Shown here: in pieces, positions 27,344 to 36,963 of the stretch
Layout of the letters: each line of letters starts with the position of its first letter
How positions within the stretch are numbered: position 1 is the stretch's first letter
DNA from: Robertkochia solimangrovi
GTDB lineage: Bacteria > Bacteroidota > Bacteroidia > Flavobacteriales > Flavobacteriaceae
Reading direction: 5' to 3'
Length of the DNA: 64,000 nucleotides
NCBI RefSeq assembly: GCF_007279655.1
Contig: NZ_QKWN01000001.1
Location: 744,001 to 808,000 of the forward strand
Notes under the pieces: generated by a model
What the model saw: the letters and a program-made list of their open reading frames with translations, nothing else
Database searches by the model: none
What the model was told of the DNA's origin: nothing
Position numbers and translations under genes: made by a program

Positions 27344-28643
27344 TGAATCTGAAAAATTTGAAGGAGATGTCCTTATTCAGGATGAGATTATTCTTGAAAT
27401 AGGTGCTTCCATCAATCCTGAAAAAGCAAATCTGGTGATCGATGCAGGAGGAAAGATCTTAATGCCGGGTGTGATCGATGATCAGGTGCATTTTCGTGAG
27501 CCGGGGCTCACCCATAAAGGAAATATTGAAAGTGAAAGTCGCGCTGCCATAGCCGGAGGAGTTACTACGTTCATAGAGCAACCGAATACGAATCCGCAGA
27601 CCGTAACGATCGACCGACTTGAAGAAAAGATGATGATCGCTGCCAATTCTTCTTATGCGAACTATTCTTTTATGTTTGGTGGAACCAATGATAATCTGGA
27701 AGAATTAAAGAAACTGGACCGAAATGCCTGTGCAGGTGTAAAGTTGTTTCTTGGGTCATCGACCGGAAATATGCTGGTTGATAATGAGGCAGTTTTAGAA
27801 AAGATATTTTCAAATACCGATATGGTGATCTCTACGCATTGTGAAGATGAGGGGACGATCCGCACAAATCTGGAGCAATTCAAAGCAAAGTACGGCGAAG
27901 ATATACCGATTAGCGCACATCCGCTGATTCGAAGTGAGGCAGCTTGTTACCTGTCCTCTTCCAAGGCTATAAAGCTGGCGGAAAAAACAGGTGCCCGACT
28001 ACATGTCTTCCATGTTTCAACTGCTTTGGAGACCAAACTCTTCCGAAACGATATTCCGCTGGAGAAAAAGAAAATCACCGCAGAAGTCTGTACACACCAT
28101 TTATGGTTCTCCGATAAGGATTATGAAGAAAAAGGAACCCTTATCAAATGGAATCCAGCTGTGAAGACCGAAGCTGATCGTGAAGGGCTATGGGAAGCTT
28201 TGCTGGATGATCGTATCGATATTCTGGCAACCGATCACGCTCCACATACACTCGAAGAAAAACAAAATAAGTATCTGCAGGCACCTTCTGGAGGGCCGCT
28301 TGTTCAACATACTTTGCCTGCACTTCTCGAGAAGCATAAGGAAGGAAAGATCTCACTGGAAAAGCTTGTTCAGAAAATGTGTCATAACCCGGCGATTCTT
28401 TTCAATATACATAAGCGAGGCTATATCAGGGAAGGGTACTTCGCTGATCTTGTATTGGTCGATCTGAATGATCCTTGGACGGTAAGTGGTGAGAATATCC
28501 TTTATAAATGTGGCTGGAGTCCGTTCGAAGGCACTACCTTTTCGTCAGCGATCAGCCATACCTTTGTGAACGGACATCTCGCTTACTCAAAAGGGAAGGT
28601 AGATCCGGGAAGAAATGTAAAAAGACTTACCTTTGACCGCTAA
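27306..28643 (+). CDS. pyrC: Dihydroorotase (Bacteroidota type)
   Basis: Third step of pyrimidine synthesis, carbamoyl aspartate to dihydroorotate. The 445-residue amidohydrolase has IDDQVHFREPGLTHKGN near residues 57-73. The first metal His of the usual HxH motif is replaced by Gln60, while His62 and Arg64 remain. THCEDEG, HVFHVST and ATDHAPHT supply the later ligands and the catalytic Asp. As recalled, related Bacteroidota dihydroorotases share the Gln. It overlaps the preceding gene by 38 bases and precedes a DUF4296 gene. Confidence 0.92.
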   Translation: MNRTLIKNATIVNESEKFEGDVLIQDEIILEIGASINPEKANLVIDAGGKILMPGVIDDQVHFREPGLTHKGNIESESRAAIAGGVTTFIEQPNTNPQTVTIDRLEEKMMIAANSSYANYSFMFGGTNDNLEELKKLDRNACAGVKLFLGSSTGNMLVDNEAVLEKIFSNTDMVISTHCEDEGTIRTNLEQFKAKYGEDIPISAHPLIRSEAACYLSSSKAIKLAEKTGARLHVFHVSTALETKLFRNDIPLEKKKITAEVCTHHLWFSDKDYEEKGTLIKWNPAVKTEADREGLWEALLDDRIDILATDHAPHTLEEKQNKYLQAPSGGPLVQHTLPALLEKHKEGKISLEKLVQKMCHNPAILFNIHKRGYIREGYFADLVLVDLNDPWTVSGENILYKCGWSPFEGTTFSSAISHTFVNGHLAYSKGKVDPGRNVKRLTFDR

Positions 28644-28656
28644 ATTATAAACAGTG

Positions 28657-29070
28657 ATGAATTTCAGATTTACAGGTTTTATAATGGTCGTTTTGTTCAT
28701 CTTCTCCTGTTCGAGACCGATACTGGAGAAACCGGCCAATCTCATTCCGGAAGATAGGATGGTGGATATCTATTACGATGTGTCTATTCTTAAAGCTGCT
28801 AAAAGCACAGGATTGAAGATACTGGAAGAGCATAATATCGAACCCGATAAATACATCTATCAGAAATATGATATCGATAGCCTGCAACTTGCTGAAAGTA
28901 CTGTTTACTACGTCTCCAAGCCTGCGATTTGTGAGCAGATATATGCCAGAGTAGAAGAACGCCTGTTGGCAATGAAGCAAATAGCTGAGGATTCACTCAA
29001 GCAGGCCAATACGCGTAAAGAGGATAGTCATCCTGTGCCCCCGAAAAGAGACGAGGAGACAAAACAATAA
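28657..29070 (+). CDS. DUF4296 lipoprotein
   Basis: A 137-residue protein with a lipoprotein signal: a hydrophobic stretch then IFSCSRP, Cys at about residue 18. ATG 28657 is used; a GTG lies one codon earlier. LIPEDRMVDIYYDVSILKAAK and YIYQKYDIDSLQLAESTVYY are typical of the family. The C-terminus is charged and low-complexity. It follows pyrC by 13 bases, the usual flavobacterial neighbour. Function is unknown. Confidence 0.88.
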   Translation: MNFRFTGFIMVVLFIFSCSRPILEKPANLIPEDRMVDIYYDVSILKAAKSTGLKILEEHNIEPDKYIYQKYDIDSLQLAESTVYYVSKPAICEQIYARVEERLLAMKQIAEDSLKQANTRKEDSHPVPPKRDEETKQ

Positions 29071-29105
29071 TGGTTTCAGACTGTTCTTTTAAAAGCTGGT
29101 ACTGA

Positions 29106-30104
29106 TCAGTCTGTATGGAATTCAGCTACTCTATTAATGGTGTCATCCAGTTTGGTGTATTCGAAGGGCAGGGCTGTTGTAACCAGCCTGCCTGAATAGA
29201 TAGAATTGTTTTTAGCGGATCTTACCATGTGTCTGGTGAGCATTCTTTCACTATTTGAAAATCTGGATCTAAGCCAGTCCAATCGACGAAGGATGTGTAG
29301 CATAAATGGTGTGAGTTGGTTTGCAGGCACCCTTTTGCCGAGTGAGTCAGCGATGCTTTTAAGTACCGAATAATAACTGCGGTTTTCACTTACAAGGATA
29401 AATCTTTTATTGGACAGATTTGATTTCATACCGGCGATCATCACTTTCGCAATATCCCTTGCATCTACCCATCCGGTTCCACCCGGTGGATAAAAATTAA
29501 GGCCTGATTTGATGCGATCAAAGAATCGGTTACTACTGTTGATTCCGGTAGCTTCGCCCAGCACAATTCCCGGATTGAAAATCAGTACCTGTAATCCTTC
29601 CTGAGACCCACGCCAAACTTCCATCTCTGCACCGTATTTGGTGATGGCATATACATTGTGGTCTTCTTCGGGATTCCAGTGCGATTCTTCGTTGATCTCT
29701 GTTTCACCTAAAGCCTTATCGAGGGTTGCTACTGAGCTTACATAGCAAAGCTTCCTTACGGATGAGTGGATCGCACAATTGATCACATTGGCAGTACCGT
29801 CGATATTGGTTCGCCTGAGTTCATGATAACGGGATGGGTCGAAACTCACCAAGGCAGCACAATGGTATACTTCCATTACATTTATAAATGCCTTTTGTAA
29901 AGAGGGGATGTCGTTGAGGTTCGCTTGTATCCATTCAATCTTGGCCGAAAGTCTTTTATCGACGCCCATTTGTGAGAAAAGCGAAAGCGTTTCCTCCAAT
30001 TTTTCTTCTGAACGGTAAGTGGCGCGAATAGCATCTTCTTTTTCAAGAAGTTGAACAAGGAGCTGAGCGCCCACCAAACCAGTTCCTCCGGTAACTAGAA
30101 TCAT
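29106..30104 (-). CDS. NAD-dependent epimerase/dehydratase (extended SDR)
   Basis: A 332-residue extended short-chain dehydrogenase. The cofactor loop is [13 protein letters not shown] at residues 4-16. The active-site pair is YAITKYGAE (Tyr-x3-Lys), preceded by CYVSSVATL with the catalytic Ser. It resembles dihydroflavonol-4-reductase-like proteins often found next to DUF4296 and pyrC in Flavobacteriia. The substrate is unknown. It is convergent with the DUF4296 gene (35 bases) and divergent from tyrS. Confidence 0.88.
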   Translation of the reverse strand: MILVTGGTGLVGAQLLVQLLEKEDAIRATYRSEEKLEETLSLFSQMGVDKRLSAKIEWIQANLNDIPSLQKAFINVMEVYHCAALVSFDPSRYHELRRTNIDGTANVINCAIHSSVRKLCYVSSVATLDKALGETEINEESHWNPEEDHNVYAITKYGAEMEVWRGSQEGLQVLIFNPGIVLGEATGINSSNRFFDRIKSGLNFYPPGGTGWVDARDIAKVMIAGMKSNLSNKRFILVSENRSYYSVLKSIADSLGKRVPANQLTPFMLHILRRLDWLRSRFSNSERMLTRHMVRSAKNNSIYSGRLVTTALPFEYTKLDDTINRVAEFHTD

Positions 30105-30197
30105 GAGACCAAATTACAAATTTTTGAAATACAGCAGTTCCGAATCCTTTCATTGAATCTAAGCATCCGATACCCTGAAAATTACGATCGATTCTTT

Positions 30198-30205
30198 TAT
30201 CTTTG
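30198..30205 (+). promoter_or_regulatory. Promoter -7 box for tyrS
   Basis: TATCTTTG is an exact TAnnTTTG match 22 bases before ATG 30228. It lies inside the longer open frame starting at 30153, so that longer frame cannot be the real start if this promoter is used. Confidence 0.65.
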
Positions 30206-30227
30206 CCCAGATTTTAAAATTCAGATT

Positions 30228-31544
30228 ATGCCAGTAAATTTAGTTGAAGAACTGCGATGGAGGGGTATGGTACACGATATCATGCCAGGTACGGAAGAAC
30301 AATTGGAAAAGGAAATGACCAGCTGCTATATCGGTTTCGATCCTACTTCCGACTCACTGCATATCGGTAGTCTTGTGCCGATCATACTTCTGGTTCATCT
30401 CTATCGATCCGGACATAAACCGGTTGCACTCGTAGGAGGCGCAACAGGAATGATCGGAGATCCTTCAGGTAAATCTGATGAACGAAACCTACTTGATGAA
30501 GCGACGCTTGCCAAGAACGTTGCCGGGATCAAAGGAGTGCTTTCACGATTTCTGGATTTTAACTCTACCGCGGTGAATGCACCGGTGCTGGTGAATAATT
30601 ATGACTGGATGAAGGATTTCAGTTTTATCGATTTTGCCAGAGATATCGGAAAGCGTATCACCGTGAATTACATGATGTCAAAGGATTCTGTGAAGAAGCG
30701 TTTGAGTGCCGACTCCGGAGTGGGTATGTCCTTTACGGAGTTCACCTACCAGTTGATTCAGGGGTATGATTTTTACCACCTGTACAAAACACTGGGGTGT
30801 AAACTTCAGATGGGGGGAAGTGATCAGTGGGGTAATATCACCACAGGTACGGAACTCATCCGACGTATGTATGCCGGTGACGGAAATGAAGAAGTAGCGA
30901 AAGCTTTCGCGATGACCTGTCCGCTTATCACCAAGGCCGATGGCTCTAAATTCGGTAAATCGGAAGGAGGAAATGTATGGTTGGATGCTGACAAGACATC
31001 TCCGTATAAATTCTACCAGTTCTGGTTGAATACCTCGGATGAGGACGCTGAAAAATACATCAAGATATTCACTTTCCTGGACAAGGAGACCATCGATACT
31101 CTTATTGAAGAACATAAGGAAGCACCCCATCTAAGATTGCTTCAAAAGCGTCTTGCTGCTGAGGTAACTACTTTTGTGCATTCGGAAGAAGAATTAGAGA
31201 GTGCGCTGAAAGCCTCCGAAATTCTTTTTGGTAACTCTAGTGCTGATGACCTTAGAGCCTTGAACGAAAAAACCTTTATGGATGTTTTCGAAGGAGTTCC
31301 GCAAGCTGAGATCAGCCGGAATATCATCGATGAAGGCCTGGACCTTATCGGTGCACTTTCGGCACAAACCAATTTCCTTAAATCTAACGGGGAAGCGAGA
31401 AGGGCCTTGAAAGAAAATTCCATTTCTTTAAATAAGGATAAGGTAGGAGAAGACTATGTGATCACTGCCAAAGATCTGATCAATGATAAGTTCATTCTTT
31501 TGCAACGCGGTAAAAAGAACTATTTCGTACTGAAGGTAAACTGA
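30228..31544 (+). CDS. tyrS: Tyrosyl-tRNA synthetase
   Basis: Class I synthetase charging tRNA-Tyr. The start ATG 30228 ([20 protein letters not shown]) gives 438 residues and fits the conserved N-terminus. The frame could extend 25 codons further but would cross the promoter. Motifs: [20 protein letters not shown] (HIGH region), [27 protein letters not shown] and [13 protein letters not shown] (KMSKS-like). An S4-like C-terminal domain ends the protein. The stop codon touches that of the convergent MutS-like gene with no gap. Confidence 0.97.
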   Translation: MPVNLVEELRWRGMVHDIMPGTEEQLEKEMTSCYIGFDPTSDSLHIGSLVPIILLVHLYRSGHKPVALVGGATGMIGDPSGKSDERNLLDEATLAKNVAGIKGVLSRFLDFNSTAVNAPVLVNNYDWMKDFSFIDFARDIGKRITVNYMMSKDSVKKRLSADSGVGMSFTEFTYQLIQGYDFYHLYKTLGCKLQMGGSDQWGNITTGTELIRRMYAGDGNEEVAKAFAMTCPLITKADGSKFGKSEGGNVWLDADKTSPYKFYQFWLNTSDEDAEKYIKIFTFLDKETIDTLIEEHKEAPHLRLLQKRLAAEVTTFVHSEEELESALKASEILFGNSSADDLRALNEKTFMDVFEGVPQAEISRNIIDEGLDLIGALSAQTNFLKSNGEARRALKENSISLNKDKVGEDYVITAKDLINDKFILLQRGKKNYFVLKVN

Positions 31545-33311
31545 TCAAACGATACCCATTTTTCTGAGCAGGAAGGAGGCATTCATATTGGTGCAGATAC
31601 CTGGTCGTAAACGGTAGTCGAAAAACAATTCGTCTTCTTTGATGACTGCATCGAAGAAGTAATTGTTGACCTGTTCATATTCGTCGGCGATTTCACACAG
31701 GCTGAGGTCGTGCGTGGCAATGATTCCTGTGGAACCTGACCTTGTGAGTTTCTCTACAAATTTACGGGACCCTATAGCTTTATCCTTGCTGTTCGTTCCT
31801 TTCAGGATTTCATCCAGGATGATAAAGTATTCATGGTCTTCCATGTTGGAGACGATATGTTTCAGACGTTTTAATTCGGCATAGAAATACGAAGCATCTT
31901 CGTTTAAAGAATCAGCTGTTCTCATACTTGTGATCAGCTTAATAGGCTTGTAAACGCTTTTTTCGGCACATACGGGTAGTCCGTTATTCGCCATGACGAT
32001 AAAAAGTGAAACAGTTCTCAGGAACGTACTTTTGCCTGCCATGTTCGCCCCGGTGATCACCATAAATTCTCCAGTATGGATCGTAAGATCATTTTTTACA
32101 AGTTTTGATGTCGCTATCAGAGGATGACCGAGTCCAACAGCCTGGATTGTCTCTGTTTCAGTGATTTCGGGAAAATGATGTTCAGGATGGTTAAAAGTGT
32201 AATTGCCAAAGCTGGCATAGGCATCAAAGAAAGCGATGGTGTCGAACCAATCTTTTATATGAATACGGTTGCTTTCGATCCATCTTTCAAGTCGGTAGGC
32301 ATTAAAAAGGTCGAGTTGAAGTAGTGAATTGCCCAATATGGCCACGATCAGGTTGTTTCGCTGGTCGAGTGCATCGACTCGTTTAGAAAGAGTGTTCAGC
32401 GAATTATATGCAGAAGTTTGATCGTTTTTCAATTGGTGCTGCAGCTCCTGAAGGAGTGGAGTGGAGAATGATCGGTTTTCGATCATTTGAATGAGTTTGC
32501 TGTATTGTTGTAAGGTGCTTTGGGCCTTTGATGCAAATTGACTAAGCTTGTTAACCCGCTTTACAAATAAACCTGCAAGTAGTAGACCGCCTATGAACCA
32601 ATAGGTAAAGTAATTTACAGAAAGTATATCAAGTATAACAGCGGTGATGATCCCGAACGAAAATATGCTGAAAATAACGGGGATCCATTTTGTAAAAGAA
32701 GCCAGGCTAATCGTATGGTTCAGGATCCAGTCTCCGACCATTTCGGCACTTACTTCGGTTTCAAGAAGTGCAGCATGTGCCTGAAATTCCTGTCGCCATT
32801 CCGGTATTTCGGCAAGTTCGTGAATGGCTTGTTGTTTTCTTTTGATATTTTCAGTGTCATTCCCTTTCAGAAGGGCGGCCAGGTAGTTTTTCCCTTCTGA
32901 GGTCGCTGTGCGATTCAGGTATTGAAAGAACGAACCACGACCGAACAGATCGATGTCATGACTAAAGTCGTGCATGGGGTCTGAGAATTCTGCGCCCGTT
33001 GGAAGTACATCGAATTTGCCAATTAATACTTCCGTTTCCGTAGCATTAATATGAATCAGTTTTTTGTAGAAGTTTTTCGAATAGGATATATCTGAGTATT
33101 TACGGATCATAAACAGAAAGATCGCAAATGTAATCAGAACCACTGGAAGGACGATTCGGGTATTACCCCAATTATAATAGATTAAAAAGCAACCGGCTAA
33201 AAATACAAACAGCCGGAACAAACTAAGATTTCTTAATTTCTTCCGGACTGCAGTATATTGTTCATTCAGCAGATCCAGCCGATTGGCATAGAATTCTTCA
33301 GGTCTGGACAT
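31545..33311 (-). CDS. Membrane-anchored MutS-like ATPase
   Basis: A 588-residue protein with a C-terminal MutS-type ABC ATPase: Walker A GANMAGKSTFLR (residues 421-432) and Walker B YFIILDEILKGTNS, plus ATHDLSL. The N-terminal half lacks the mismatch-recognition domain. Instead it has two pairs of membrane segments (about 31-48 and 52-70, then 208-228 and 233-250) with a helical region before the ATPase. Such proteins are widespread in Bacteroidota and are not mismatch repair enzymes in any proven sense. rpsU lies 53 bases upstream on the same strand. Confidence 0.9.
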   Translation of the reverse strand: MSRPEEFYANRLDLLNEQYTAVRKKLRNLSLFRLFVFLAGCFLIYYNWGNTRIVLPVVLITFAIFLFMIRKYSDISYSKNFYKKLIHINATETEVLIGKFDVLPTGAEFSDPMHDFSHDIDLFGRGSFFQYLNRTATSEGKNYLAALLKGNDTENIKRKQQAIHELAEIPEWRQEFQAHAALLETEVSAEMVGDWILNHTISLASFTKWIPVIFSIFSFGIITAVILDILSVNYFTYWFIGGLLLAGLFVKRVNKLSQFASKAQSTLQQYSKLIQMIENRSFSTPLLQELQHQLKNDQTSAYNSLNTLSKRVDALDQRNNLIVAILGNSLLQLDLFNAYRLERWIESNRIHIKDWFDTIAFFDAYASFGNYTFNHPEHHFPEITETETIQAVGLGHPLIATSKLVKNDLTIHTGEFMVITGANMAGKSTFLRTVSLFIVMANNGLPVCAEKSVYKPIKLITSMRTADSLNEDASYFYAELKRLKHIVSNMEDHEYFIILDEILKGTNSKDKAIGSRKFVEKLTRSGSTGIIATHDLSLCEIADEYEQVNNYFFDAVIKEDELFFDYRLRPGICTNMNASFLLRKMGIV

Positions 33312-33364
33312 AACATTCTCGTTAGTCCGTAAATCTAAAGAATTTCTCGCTTATGAAGACCGAA

Positions 33365-33559
33365 TTAATCTTCGAGATTTCGAAGGTATTCCTGTTTGTA
33401 TTCAGCTTTTTGCTTTATTACTCTTCTGGCTGCAGAAGGTTTTGTGTATTGTTTACGGTTTCTGAGTTCCTGAAGCACTTTCGTTTTTTTGTATTTTCTT
33501 TTGAAACGTTTAAGGGCTCTTTCAATACTCTCACCTTCTTTGACTACTGTTTTTAACAT
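33365..33559 (-). CDS. rpsU: Ribosomal protein bS21
   Basis: A 64-residue, strongly basic small-subunit protein. It has the S21 pattern VKEGESIERALKRFKRKYKK followed by LQELRNRKQYTKPSAARR. Length and charge are typical of Bacteroidota S21, which contacts the anti-Shine-Dalgarno region. A 204-base open frame on the other strand over the same bases is a shadow. Confidence 0.96.
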   Translation of the reverse strand: MLKTVVKEGESIERALKRFKRKYKKTKVLQELRNRKQYTKPSAARRVIKQKAEYKQEYLRNLED

Positions 33560-33694
33560 AAAATTGTTTTAAAGTTATTTTCTACATTATAAAAAAATAA
33601 TCGTAAAACACTGTTAAAAAAGTCAAAATCTTCCCGACACAACCTTTTAAGTGGTTGTAAATGAGTTAAATGAACTTAAAATTGCTTTCAGGCT

Positions 33695-34528
33695 TTATTG
33701 GGAATTAGCCATGCTTACTTTGGTGAGTTCAGGAACCTGTGTATAGATGTAATCACGATGTTTTCCGGTAAAATATTTACCCATGGCTTCTCCCATTTTT
33801 TTGCGTTCTGCTTCATCCGGATATTTGGCTTCAAACATTTTGTCGAGGTCTTCTCCAAAGTTGTCCAGATCATCCATTGAGTCGAATAGATACGCTTCAA
33901 CAAATTCTCTGCTGTCTGCACCCCATCGGTGACGGTGAGGATAAAAGGCTTTAATTTTACCGGCTTCTTTGATAGCATCGGTAAAGGAAGTATACATATC
34001 CATAAACTCTTTTTCAGATCCTTCTTCAGGATAGGCCATTTCGTGTATCTGTACATACAGAATCTGCGGATCTGTTGGTTTTTGTGGTAGCATCTTTGCT
34101 CCGGGTAACATGGAGTAAATCTCGTCACTATGATCGACACTGTAATATTTAGCGAGTTTTTCAAAGAATGCTTTTCTCTGGGTCTCGTCTGGCCAGGCAG
34201 CTTTGATGAGTTCAGAATTTCTGGCATCTGCTTTTTCGATATCTTCCCAGGTTCTGTACACATTTACAAAGACGATCTCTGTATTGTCGGGAGTGTATCT
34301 GTGCGTATATACGGCACCTCCCATGATCAATTCATTCTTATCAATGACATTTTCCTGAAATTGTTTCTCCATACTGAGCCATTCATCGCGGTCGAAATCT
34401 TTCAGATCCATATTCCAGTGTCGGGTGGTCACGGTAATAAAGGGTTCGTTTTCCTGAGCAGTTGTTTCGGTAGTTAGAAAAGAGGTGAAAATAAGGAGCA
34501 GGGCAGCTAATTTGATCGTGATTTTCAT
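33695..34528 (-). CDS. Secreted protein with two tandem repeats of one domain, function unknown
   Basis: A 277-residue protein with a cleavable signal peptide (MKITIKLAALLLIFTSFLTT, then AQEN). The mature part looks like two copies of a domain of about 115 residues. The first ends KYYSVDHSDEIYSMLPG and the second KYFTGKHRDYIYTQVPE, an obvious internal match. Strand/helix spacing suggests dimeric alpha/beta-barrel (ABM-like) domains, but no catalytic residues are recognised. It is a single gene, downstream of the hydroxyproline operon and separated from it by a terminator. Confidence 0.8.
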   Translation of the reverse strand: MKITIKLAALLLIFTSFLTTETTAQENEPFITVTTRHWNMDLKDFDRDEWLSMEKQFQENVIDKNELIMGGAVYTHRYTPDNTEIVFVNVYRTWEDIEKADARNSELIKAAWPDETQRKAFFEKLAKYYSVDHSDEIYSMLPGAKMLPQKPTDPQILYVQIHEMAYPEEGSEKEFMDMYTSFTDAIKEAGKIKAFYPHRHRWGADSREFVEAYLFDSMDDLDNFGEDLDKMFEAKYPDEAERKKMGEAMGKYFTGKHRDYIYTQVPELTKVSMANSQ

Positions 34529-34618
34529 AATCCGGGTTTTTAGTTAGTATTTATTGAATGTAAAGTTGTTCTTAACTAAAAAATCTGGAGCTCGTTACGT
34601 TAGGGGAAAGAAAATCTG

Positions 34619-34645
34619 GGTAGTGACCCGGGGAAAGTCACTACC
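34619..34645 (-). terminator. Terminator of the hydroxyproline operon
   Basis: GGTAGTGAC (34619-34627) and GTCACTACC (34637-34645) form a 9-base stem with a 9-base loop. On the minus strand it is followed by CAGATTTTCTTT. It lies 44 bases after the stop codon of the last operon gene. Confidence 0.65.
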
Positions 34646-34688
34646 TAAGATACAAATTAAATAACTAATTGAAAAACAATTATTTACA

Positions 34689-35942
34689 TTAGCTGAATTT
34701 TCGGTCAGGATCGAAGGCATCGATGGCCATGGAAGTTTTGGTTCCGTCGATCACCTCGGTGATAAGTTTACCTGTTGCCGGTCCGAGACTCCATCCCATC
34801 ATAGCATGCCCAGTACCGATCACACAGTTCTTTAACGCAGCGGTTCGGCCTATGAAAGGCAGCCCGTCGGGTGATACCGGTCTGAGTCCGCATTGCGCCT
34901 TTTCCAGTTCACTTTCCTGGAATTCCATTTTTGTGTAGAATGATTTCGCTGCATCGGCAATGGCATTCACTCTTTCTTTTCGTATGACATGGTTCAAACC
35001 AGAGAATTCCATAGTTCCAGCGAATCTGGTATACCCGTCCATCGGGGTGATTGCGATCTTGGCTTCATGAAGGATTGCCGGGATTGTGATTCCGGTTGGG
35101 CGTTTTACATCGATACGATATCCTTTTCCGGGTTGTACCTTTAAATTAACACCGAGCTTTTTAAGTAAAAGTGGCGACCAGGAGCCGGAAGCGATTACAA
35201 ATTCGTCAGCCTCGATCTTTCCGGAGGAAGTCGTAATACTCTTAATGATCCCGTTGGTATAGTCGATATCAGTTACCTCAGTATTCTTAAGGATCTCAAC
35301 ACCACTGGCTTTGAGATAGTCATATAATTTTGCCATGATCTGCATCGGTGTTGAATGTCCGTCACAACGGTAATAGGCAGCACCCATTGCATCGATAGCG
35401 GCGTCTGGCTGCAATGCCTGAAGCTCACTTTGGGAAAGAACGACAACATCAAGCCCTTCCTTTTTAGCAATCTCGGCTACTTCGATCTCACTTTCTGCAC
35501 CTTTTTCTGTTTTATAGGCCATAAGCAATCCACTTCTTTCATAGTGGAATTTACCCAAATCCTCTGATCGTTGTAATTCTTCGAAAAGATCCCGACTCAG
35601 AATGTTGAAATCTTTGAGTACCGGAGTAGCTTTTTTAACTTTGGCCTCCGTGGAAGAGCGATGGAAACTCCAGGCCCATTTAAAGAATTCTGTATCCCAT
35701 TGTGGTTTCATGTAGAACGGACTGGATGAATTGAACATCCATTTGATCCCTTTCGAGATCATTCCCGGAGCTGCAAGCGGGATAAAATGGCTAGGAGTTA
35801 CATAACCTGCATTCACATACGAGGCACCACTGTCGAAGTTGCTTTTATCAACAACGGTTACTTGATGTCCCGATTTATGTAAATAATATGCGGAGGAAAG
35901 ACCGATGATTCCTCCACCAATGATAACGACTTTCTTTTTCAT
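34689..35942 (-). CDS. FAD-dependent D-hydroxyproline/D-amino acid dehydrogenase (DadA-like)
   Basis: A 417-residue DAO-fold flavoprotein. The N-terminal FAD site is VVIIGGGIIGLSSAYYLHKS, and the C-terminal GLRPVSPDGLPFIG with GTGHAMMGWSLGPATG is typical of DadA relatives. In this operon it would oxidise cis-4-hydroxy-D-proline to 1-pyrroline-4-hydroxy-2-carboxylate, passing electrons to the respiratory chain. The epimerase gene ends 6 bases upstream. It is the last gene before a terminator. A general D-amino acid role is the alternative. Confidence 0.9.
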   Translation of the reverse strand: MKKKVVIIGGGIIGLSSAYYLHKSGHQVTVVDKSNFDSGASYVNAGYVTPSHFIPLAAPGMISKGIKWMFNSSSPFYMKPQWDTEFFKWAWSFHRSSTEAKVKKATPVLKDFNILSRDLFEELQRSEDLGKFHYERSGLLMAYKTEKGAESEIEVAEIAKKEGLDVVVLSQSELQALQPDAAIDAMGAAYYRCDGHSTPMQIMAKLYDYLKASGVEILKNTEVTDIDYTNGIIKSITTSSGKIEADEFVIASGSWSPLLLKKLGVNLKVQPGKGYRIDVKRPTGITIPAILHEAKIAITPMDGYTRFAGTMEFSGLNHVIRKERVNAIADAAKSFYTKMEFQESELEKAQCGLRPVSPDGLPFIGRTAALKNCVIGTGHAMMGWSLGPATGKLITEVIDGTKTSMAIDAFDPDRKFS

Positions 35943-35948
35943 ATGACC

Positions 35949-36956
35949 TTAAATTACCTGGAAGCCTTCCGCATAGGGGTCTTCCTGATCAATAATAATT
36001 TGATTGTATCCGGTGATCCTCGCCCATCCCTGAATTCCCGGGATGATAGCGGGTTTATCCATAACATTTGTTTCCTTTTCGATCGTTCCGATGAATTTAC
36101 TTCCGATATAACTTTCATGTATAAATTCATCACCTGGTTTTAGGAGTCCCTTAGCATACCATTGCGCCATTCTGGCTGAGGTTCCTGTGCCGCATGGTGA
36201 CCGATCAATGGCTTTATCGCCATAAAATACGGCATTTCTTGCGGTGGATTCAGGGTCTATGGTCTCTCCTGTCCATAAAATATGAGATACATTTCTAATG
36301 GTGTCGTTCATAGGATGAATGAACTGACCCGGGTATACTTCATTGATCTTGTTTCTCAATTCCTGACTGAATTGTATCAGTTGTGCCGCGGAATACGCCT
36401 GTACCCCTTCGAAGTTTTCCTGCGGATCTACAATCGCATAAAAATTTCCTCCATAAGCAACATCAAAGGTCAATTCACCGAGGAATGAACTTTCTATCTT
36501 CATTTCCGAAGCTGCAAGATAGGAAGGAACATTGGTTATTTTTACCCAAGCCACCCGTTCTTTTTCCATACCGTACTCAGCGATGACCAAACCTGCCGGT
36601 ACTTCGAGTCTCACAACTCCCGGTGTTTTTGGATCGATCAGACCTTCTTCAATGGCAACGGTGATGGTGCCTATGGTTCCATGTCCACACATCGGTAGAC
36701 ATCCGCTTGTTTCTATAAAAAGGATACCACAATCATTTTCGGGATCTGTTGGTGGATATAGCATGCTTCCACTCATCATATCGTGGCCGCGTGGTTCATA
36801 CATCAGCCCTTTTCTTATCCAGTCATATTCTTTCATGAAATGCTGGCGTTTTTCACTCATGTTCGCTCCGGTTAGATTCGGAGCTCCTCCTGATACTACC
36901 CTTACCGGATTCCCGCAGGTATGGGCGTCAATACAAAAAAATGATTTTTTTTTCAT
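35949..36956 (-). CDS. 4-hydroxyproline 2-epimerase (proline racemase family)
   Basis: A 335-residue member of the proline racemase family. Both catalytic Cys are present: Cys90 in LPMCGHGTIG and Cys255 in DRSPCGTGTSARMA. This excludes the trans-3-hydroxyproline dehydratase subgroup, which has Thr at the second site. It would convert trans-4-hydroxy-L-proline to cis-4-hydroxy-D-proline. Neighbouring genes supply the three later steps, which strongly favours hydroxyproline over proline as substrate. Confidence 0.92.
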   Translation of the reverse strand: MKKKSFFCIDAHTCGNPVRVVSGGAPNLTGANMSEKRQHFMKEYDWIRKGLMYEPRGHDMMSGSMLYPPTDPENDCGILFIETSGCLPMCGHGTIGTITVAIEEGLIDPKTPGVVRLEVPAGLVIAEYGMEKERVAWVKITNVPSYLAASEMKIESSFLGELTFDVAYGGNFYAIVDPQENFEGVQAYSAAQLIQFSQELRNKINEVYPGQFIHPMNDTIRNVSHILWTGETIDPESTARNAVFYGDKAIDRSPCGTGTSARMAQWYAKGLLKPGDEFIHESYIGSKFIGTIEKETNVMDKPAIIPGIQGWARITGYNQIIIDQEDPYAEGFQVI

Positions 36957-36963
36957 TCACAAA

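Noticed and set aside
33353-33556. Plus-strand open frame over rpsU
   Set aside because: Frame shadow of the certain S21 gene; its Phe/Ser-rich composition is the reverse complement of Lys/Glu codons.
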